From assembly GCA_963565915.1 (NCBI GenBank), contig OY751495.1, positions 62,001-126,000 on the forward strand: DNA of 64,000 bases, given 5' to 3'. Below, piece after piece: positions 58,201 to 64,000 of the stretch. A model generated the notes under the pieces. It made no database searches. It saw only the letters and a program-made list of their open reading frames with translations, and was not told the DNA's origin. Both the position numbers and the translations under genes were made by a program. The DNA is from Entoloma clypeatum (taxonomy: Eukaryota; Basidiomycota; Agaricomycetes; Agaricales; Entolomataceae). Each line of letters begins with the position of its first letter. Position 1 is the stretch's first letter.

Positions 58201-59936
58201 GCTCGCTTGGCAGGGATGACATAGGTTCTATGGTCTGCAGTCATACAAGGCAAGCAAGTCCGTTTAATAGATAAGGGTCGCAACTTAGCGTCGTTTAATC
58301 GGACCCTTCGGGAAAATCCTTCTCGTCGGCTTCTAAGATTGTGGTTTCATCATTCTCGGCATCTTCTTTGGACACCTTCCTAACCCTTCCGGAGTTCTTC
58401 TTTGGCTTGCGGCAGTTGCGTGCAATATGGCCTTGGTCACAGTTGAAACACTTGCGACCATCTTTCTTCTTTGGAGCGCTACAGTCTTTAGCCAGATGAC
58501 CAAAGCATTGACAGTTGTAGCAACAGGCTACTCCTGCTTTGTCGATCTCCATGGCCTTGCCCTGACCACCATAAGTGGTACCCGATCCGGTGCACATGTC
58601 GCCGCCACCTCGGATGACCAGTGCATGTCCTTCCATCTGTCGTCCTTTGTTTCAGATCTCTTTTGCATAATCGGTGTACGTCTTGCCATCACTAGCCACT
58701 TGTTCAGAGATTCTGCGGTTGACGTTTTTCTCTAGGATGTATTTCCCAGTTTCTTTGCCAAGGTTTGACAGTCCCAAGAGTTCTTCAAATTCATCCAAGA
58801 ATTCATCAACAGTGCGTTTCTCCTGTTTCAGGACTTCGAGTCTCGCTTTGGCAGCGACGGACTTGTTGGCGATGGAGAATCATGTCGTGATATCATTGGA
58901 AAAGCCTAGCCAGGTGATGTTCTTGTTGTCCGCGGTAAGAGTGTCTAACTTGTTACTGGCCCAGTGTCTGCCGGACCCTTCCATCATGCGGGATAGCACC
59001 GCAAGAATCTTCTGATCGTCTGTGAGGCTCTTTTGGAACCTAATGTATAGTTTGGTGGCTTTCCACCACTCGTCAAAGGTGTATCTGTCCTTGAACATCC
59101 CAGGATCCTTGATGATCTTGGATGTATCCATTGTTCGTACAGCCGGAGCTTCTGCCATGTTTAGAGTCTGCGGAGGAGAAGAGGAGTCGGGTTGTTGGGA
59201 TGAAGATGGGGTTCGGGATACAGGTAAGGATTGAAAATGAGTCCCTGTTCTAGGCGTCTGTTCGATATCTGACTGCGCGGAGTCAAAAGTAAATTCGTCA
59301 GGGGACTCATCGGTGGAATCGGTGGCAAAACGTTCAGAGTATTTCCTCTGTAAATCTCTAAGGAATCTCTGTTCCTGCGCGTCTGTTGGTCTCGAGAAGG
59401 GGTCAAGTCTCTCGTTTCGTGCCCAGCGGTTGTACTCGGTCTGTTGTTCTTCGGTGGTGAAGTGGGCGTAGATCTGCTGCTTCGAGTAAGACGTGATGAT
59501 GTGGCTCTGGGACGTCTCGATGTGAGCGTCCTAATCAATCTTCTGATAACGGTTGTCTGGACACCGATAAACTCTCTGATCTCTGTGATCCGACCTGTCT
59601 GAGGTCCTTCTTGAACGCGAAAACTTTTGAGTTCGTTCTGTCGGGCATTGTAACGCGCGATCTGGTGTTGCCGAGCAAGATGGATGCTCTCTGCTATCTC
59701 GCCGTGGGGGCGATGCTCGTCGTTGTCTAGTTCTTCGTCAAGCACCTGCTGTAGGATGCGACGGATCTCCGATTCGATGTACTGCTGGATGAGTGTAAAA
59801 TCGATACTGTCTCGAGGACTTAACTCCTCCTGTCGGGCTTCTGGCGTGCTGAATGGGTTACTGGTGAAGTCTTCAAAGAAGCGCGACGTCTTGACTCGTC
59901 TGGTAGTTGCTCTCTTCGCTCTGGGCGAACCTAACG
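55229..59936 (-). pseudogene. Gypsy E gag-pol, broken
   Basis: An N-terminal Gag extension is open from 59936 without ATG, with a frameshift near 59530, and then reads into MAEAPAVRTMDTSK (59158), the capsid-like core (DEWWKATKLYIRFQKS). A stop lies near 58880, then LDEFEELLGLSNLG. Zinc knuckles CYNCQCFGHLAKDC and CFNCDQGHIARNC are near 58400-58530. Protease DSGCERTCIH is near 58060-58090 and MLLGHDWL near 57850. At about 57600-57630 this joins the end of RT: the fingers/palm and a normal YxDD are missing. Then RT end and RNase H (VETDALGYAIGAVLSQ, LTDHKNLEYF, 57210-56850), integrase zinc region (H...CDTCQHNK), a stop near 56333, core with VVGP, SDRGPQF and HPQTDGQAKRSHQE (Asn and Lys at two catalytic positions), and chromodomain YLVQWEGYGPEENTWEP ending in TGA at 55298 before ANVQNAQDLI. 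Confidence 0.9.
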
Positions 59937-59947
59937 AGATTTAGCAA
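59937..59947 (-). promoter_or_regulatory. Self-priming primer site of Gypsy E
   Basis: Two bases after the 5' LTR the minus strand reads TTGCTAAATCT. It is perfectly complementary (11/11) to AGATTTAGCAA in the LTR (60033-60023 on minus), which begins about 34 nt downstream of the TATATAA box, where the transcript start is expected. Tf1 primes by pairing the first 11 nt of its own RNA with such a site. Confidence 0.8.
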
Positions 59948-59949
59948 CT

Positions 59950-60338
59950 TGTTATGCATAACAAACCGTTCCAAGGTTCGGGCAGAGTATGCAGGAAGAT
60001 GGAAAGGCGAAGAGCAATGTGATTGCTAAATCTAAGGAATGTAGCTATGGTACATGAGGTTTATATAGTACTGACTATGAGCGGTAGCGAATGAGTCAGT
60101 AACTGCGGAAGGCAGTGCGCATGAGTCAGTAACTGCGGAAAGGCAGTGCGAAGTGAGTCAGATGACTGCGGACTGAGTAATCTCTACTGCGGAGTGCGAG
60201 TCAGCACGGGAGCGAAGTATACTAAAGGAGAATGGTAGAGTAAAGGTAAATGAATAAGCAGTCCGATGAGTCAAAGAAATAACGAAGGTACAATGCAAGG
60301 GAAAAGTGCGTAACATACAAACCGGTAAGTCCGTAACA
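59950..60338 (-). repeat. 5' LTR of Gypsy E (389 bp)
   Basis: Near-identical to 54322-54709. TATATAA on minus at 60067-60061; predicted R start near 60033. Followed on plus by target duplication TTCGT. Confidence 0.93.
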
Positions 60339-61082
60339 TTCGTCGACAACCTCCCTCATGACGAGTCATACCGAGAAGTCTGCAAACTGGTCTATGACGG
60401 CTTCGATATGCGACCACCAGTCTATCACCATATTGAAGCATTGGCTACAAAAGTCCTGACTATCGATATCCGCAACCCCCATCTACTTCCTGATTCCCAA
60501 CAACCACAACGCGCTATCCCCCCTGCCACGTTGACGTCCACCACTTCATCCGCCCCTGCGACCTCCAACACCCCATGCGTGAACCTACCATCTTACCACC
60601 AACCACAGTGTTCGTCGCCATGCCCTTCCTCAATCTCGAACGTACGCTGGGCCCGATGGCCTTCTTGACCATCACAGGTCGCTACAACTCAGTCCTCGAC
60701 TCCGCTGCCAGCTCACACATTCTACACGACCGTCGGTATTTCTGGATGTATCATCCTGAACAGGCGATGCCGGTTGGTATGGCTAATTGTGGAGTGCTAA
60801 TCTGCTGTCTGTCGGGAGCTTCCAAGAGAAGGGGATACATCTCCATTTCTTGCCAAGCAGGACTACCATAGACTTTCCCCTGCCTTCTGGCAAACTGGTC
60901 CCTCTTCACGCCACCTTCCTCCATCGCTTGTCCTTCTTGGTGTGCAACTTCCTTCTGCCTCTGGAGCCTGTAGCGTTGATAGCCCCGACAGCACCTAGTC
61001 TGGACACAGTCACCTTCGTCCCTGTTGCGGAGACTTTCCACCTTTGGCACAGGCGCTTAGGCCACGCTAGTGCTGAGACTAC

Positions 61083-61484
61083 TGTTATGCTTAACAAACC
61101 GTTCCAAGGTTCGGGCAGAGTATGCAGGAAGTGGAAAGGTGAAGAGCAATGTGATTGCTAAATCTAAGGAATCTAACTATGCTACAGATGGTTTATATAG
61201 GTACTGACTATAGGCAGTAGCGGATGAGTCAGTACTGCGGAAGGCAGTGCGCATGAGTAAGGCGACTGCGGAAGGCTATGTACAGTGAGTAAGCTGACTG
61301 CGGAAGGCAAGTCAGCGCGGGAACGAAGTACACTAAAGGGGATGACGAAGTAAGGTAGTGAGTCAGACTGGGAACCGAAGGTTGCGAAAGTAGATATTAG
61401 ACATAGTGAGTTCATAAGAGGGCGCCGCGTCGGGCCGATAAGTAAAAGATATGACGTGGTCCTCATACCGTAGAGTCCGTAACA
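61083..61484 (-). repeat. Solo LTR of Gypsy E family (402 bp)
   Basis: TGTTATGCTTAACA...GTCCGTAACA with TSD ACTAC on both sides (61078-61082 and 61485-61489) and no internal region, so the product of LTR-LTR recombination. It keeps the TTGCTAAATCT transcript-start motif and TATA box but is more diverged than the LTRs of the full element. It splits the integrase zinc region of Copia D. Confidence 0.93.
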
Positions 61485-64000
61485 ACTACACGGAGTATAC
61501 TCACGAAGGACATAGTGAATGGTATTAAGTTCACCGGGACGAGCGACCGAGACCGTTGCGTCTCCTGCATCATTGGGAAGTGCCCCCAGCAACCGTTTGT
61601 CTCTCACAACAGACACACGGAACACTCAGGTGACCTCCTGCACATGAACATATGTGGTCCCTTCCCGACACGTTCACCAGCTGGCAACAACTACTTCATC
61701 AGTATCTTGGACTCTTACTCGCATTTTGGGTTCATGTACCCTCTATCCAAGAAGAGCCAAACTTATGACAAGTACCTCCTTGTTGAGTCCGCGGTAGAAC
61801 ATCAGACAGGTTCCCTAGTCAAAACTGTCTGCTGTGATGGTGCCTTGGAGTTCATCAAAGGCTTACTGGGTAACCACTTTAGCGCCAAGGGAATTTCAGT
61901 CCAACAAACTGTTCCTTACGCCCATGCCCAAAACGGTTCCACAAAACGCTTCATAGGCACCCTCACAAATGGAGCTCAAACACTTCTCGCTGACTCTGGA
62001 CTATCCGACACTTTCTTCATGGATGCCGTAACAACCACACAATATTTACGCAACCAACTCCCATCCAAAGCATTACTGCCTGACGTCACTCCGCACGAGC
62101 TCTACAAACATACCAAGCCGGATCTCTCGCATCTCCGTGCATGGGGGTGTAGGTGTTGGGTGTTCATACCTCTGGAGAAATGTACCCCAGGCAGTCCTAG
62201 GGGCTTCAAGGCAATATTCCTCAGATATGATGAGAACCGTGTGGGCTGGCATATACGGGCAACAGGTGATGGTTCCTACCACTTCTCCCGAGACGTGATC
62301 TTCGACGAGAATGACCGCGGCGTACTACGACGCACACTGTTGCTACGCAACCCAGCACAGGCAGTCCCTACCCTACCATCACCGCGACCGACTCGCATAC
62401 ACATTGCCCCCACAGCTATTCCGGAGACCATTCAACAACGCAATGCATGTCGGCCTCCCACAATTGCCCTTGATTCTGGGGGGTGAAGGTGACCTCGCGA
62501 CTCCCAAGCTACCTCCTGACGGTGCTCCGACAGCACATGGTGAATTCCTAGCCCTACTTGCATCCTCCCTCCCATCTTCCGATGTCCACGACAATGCCTA
62601 TGAGCTCGAACTCTCTACCATCCTGGAACAAAGATGCTATGCCGCTTTTCCTGACCCCCTATGTCCTCGACACTCCTTCGACCTCTCGAAACCACCAGAT
62701 AACTCCCGAGAAGCACTTGCCCGTCCGGACTCTGCTACCTGGGAATCTGCGATGCACAGGGAATTCGATAGTCTAGTTGAACATGAGGTGTTCGAACCTG
62801 CGGTCCTATCCCCTGGTTGCAAGACGATTGGTGTGTGCCGGTGCTATGCATATAAGTACCATCCTGATGGTTCTATCATAGTGGGCAAAGAGAAGGCACG
62901 GCTGGTAGCGTTGGGTTTCCTCCAGGGTCTGGAAGATTACGGGAAGACATATGCGCCGGTTACCCGCTTGAGTAGCCTTCGGATTGTCCTAGTGTTTGCT
63001 GCTAACAAGGGATGGTTCATACTCACTTATGACTGCAAAACAGCGTTCCTCAATGCACCGCTATCCCACATTATCTTTTGCAAGTCCATCCCAGGCTTCC
63101 CACTCCCAGGTACTGGACCAGAGCACAACAGTATATTGGTGAAACGAGTGGTTTATGGGCTACGACAATCCTCGCGTGAGTTCTACCTCCTCCTCCGCAC
63201 CATCCTTGAGGAGATTGGCTTTGTACCATGCGAGATAGATCAAGCTGTCTTCATTGCGCACTACTCGACTCCCCCTCACCCATTCATACCCATGCCCACC
63301 ACCAGTGAAGACCTCACCATCATCATGCCAGTCCACGTTGACGATGGTCTTGTCACCACGAACTCGTTGGAACTACACAACTGGGTACTACGACAGATGA
63401 ATGAACATATAGAGGTGATTGATCAAGGTCCTGTCTCGCTTTATCTGGGTATTAGGATCACACGTAATCTCAATGAGCGGAAACTCTGGCTTTCACAACA
63501 CCCCTTCATAGTGGACCTTCTCACTGCGCATAACTTGATGAACGCCCACACCTCCCCAGTCCCTCTACGACACCCCCTCCATGCTCTACCGCAGGCGCCA
63601 CCCAATGCCTTACCAGACATCCCGGATAGCGAACTCAAAGTCAACTACCAATGACTCGTCGGGTCTCTCCTTTACCTAGCCATTTGCACGTGTCCCGATA
63701 TTTCCTATGCTGCTTCAGCCCTAGGCCAATTCAACTCGAACCCCACCTGTGCCCACATGCTAGCGGCCAAAGGTGTTTTATGTTATCTTCGGGGGACTCT
63801 GGATTTTGTGCTAGAGTTCAACTTTGACCAACAACCAGTTGCCCCACGGGAGGCTCTTTTCTTACCAAGCAACTGCGGGTTCTCAGATGTGGGTTGGGCA
63901 TCAGATTCTACAAACGGCCATAGTATTTTGGGCTATGCAATCTTCCTCTTTGGCTCCCTCATCGACTACTCTGCGAGCAAACAGAAAACTGTCGCTCTAT

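Larger units (their letters stand above)
54322..60338 (-). mobile_element. Gypsy E, chromodomain (Tf1/sushi-like) element, full length
   Basis: 6017 bp on the minus strand with LTRs of 388 and 389 bp (TGTTATGC...GTCCGTAACA on plus). TSD TTCGT (54317-54321 and 60339-60343). Polypurine tract GAGGAGGGGA (minus, about 54711-54722). Gag with CCHC knuckles, protease, partial RT, RNase H, integrase and chromodomain, a further small ORF before the 3' LTR, and a self-complementary primer site. Inserted in gag of Copia D. Confidence 0.95.
47134..64000 (+). mobile_element. Copia D, host of three nested insertions, runs off the window
   Basis: Begins with a 279 bp LTR (47134-47412), a primer site, then gag (from 53126), protease, integrase, RT and RNase H up to the window end. 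Removing copy 3 of family A (47435-53028), Gypsy E (54322-60338) and the solo LTR (61083-61484), each with one 5 bp target copy, restores a continuous element on the plus strand. The 3' LTR is beyond 64000. Confidence 0.88.
53126..64000 (+). pseudogene. Copia D gag-pol, interrupted by insertions and mutations
   Basis: Gag from 53126 (MAFVPVPELPRP), Pro-rich, with stops near 53375, 53690, 53951 and 54146. The Gag core DWPQWYAAMIDMVDN is near 53845, and it resumes after Gypsy E with FVDNLPHDESYREVCKLVYD (60340 on). Protease region SVLDSAASSHI is near 60690. Integrase zinc region FHLWHRRLGHAS (61045) is split by the solo LTR, then CVSCIIGKC and core (61640-61960). The first catalytic Asp is Asn (LLHMNICGPF) and the Glu position reads NGSTKRFIG (Lys). 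A frameshift near 62480 precedes RT: TYDCKTAFLNAPL, VYGLRQSSREFY and catalytic HVDD near 63340. A TGA at 63652-63654 interrupts NYQ(R)LVGSLLYL, then RNase H to the window end. Confidence 0.85.

Overview
The window is nuclear DNA of a filamentous fungus, most likely an agaricomycete basidiomycete. The evidence is several host genes with many 50-65 bp GT-AG introns, a basidiomycete-type CK1-like kinase, a MUP1-like permease and an inositol-type sugar transporter, set in a very dense bed of Ty1/Copia, chromodomain Gypsy, LINE, hAT-like, foldback and MITE-like elements. No rRNA, tRNA or CRISPR was seen.

Layout. 1-2202: 3' half of a Copia element (family A, copy 1) inserted in another Copia (family X, 2203-5463). 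5560-15262: a foldback-type element whose long inverted arms carry ~165 bp tandem units; its right arm is split by a complete family A Copia (copy 2, 8949-14724, TSD GGTTT). 15.4-16.0 kb: minisatellite. 16.85-23.58 kb: a decayed duplicate of the 36.3-38.6 kb gene pair, split by Copia C (16949-23305, TSD AGCGG), whose 3' LTR holds a 128 bp MITE. 24.5-34 kb: gene-poor, with one unrecognised ORF, a 1.16 kb palindrome, a 5'-truncated LINE with a 15 bp TSD, and minisatellite arrays in both orientations.

35.6-46.95 kb is the host-gene island: a permease relic (-), a small conserved-looking gene (-), a hAT-like element with a perfect 8 bp TSD, a CK1-like kinase relic (+), an apparently intact ten-exon inositol/sugar transporter (-), an unexplained 3.6 kb gap and a two-exon BTB gene (+).

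47.13-64 kb is a nest. Copia D starts at 47134 and runs off the window. It was hit by family A Copia copy 3 (47435-53028, TSD AGGGA), by a chromodomain Gypsy element E (54322-60338, TSD TTCGT) and by a second E insertion now reduced to a solo LTR (61083-61484, TSD ACTAC).

How it works together: the Copia elements carry an initiator-tRNA-anticodon-arm type primer site (half-tRNA priming as in Drosophila copia). Gypsy E instead has an 11 nt primer site matching the predicted 5' end of its own transcript (Tf1-type self-priming), and its LTR carries repeated TGAGTCA bZIP sites. Nearly all element ORFs are broken, repeatedly by in-frame TGA at arginine positions, the trace expected from CpG deamination. 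Only copy 2 keeps one long gag-pol frame, and it has a protease active-site change (DSG to DSS). All boundaries and alignments were made by eye.
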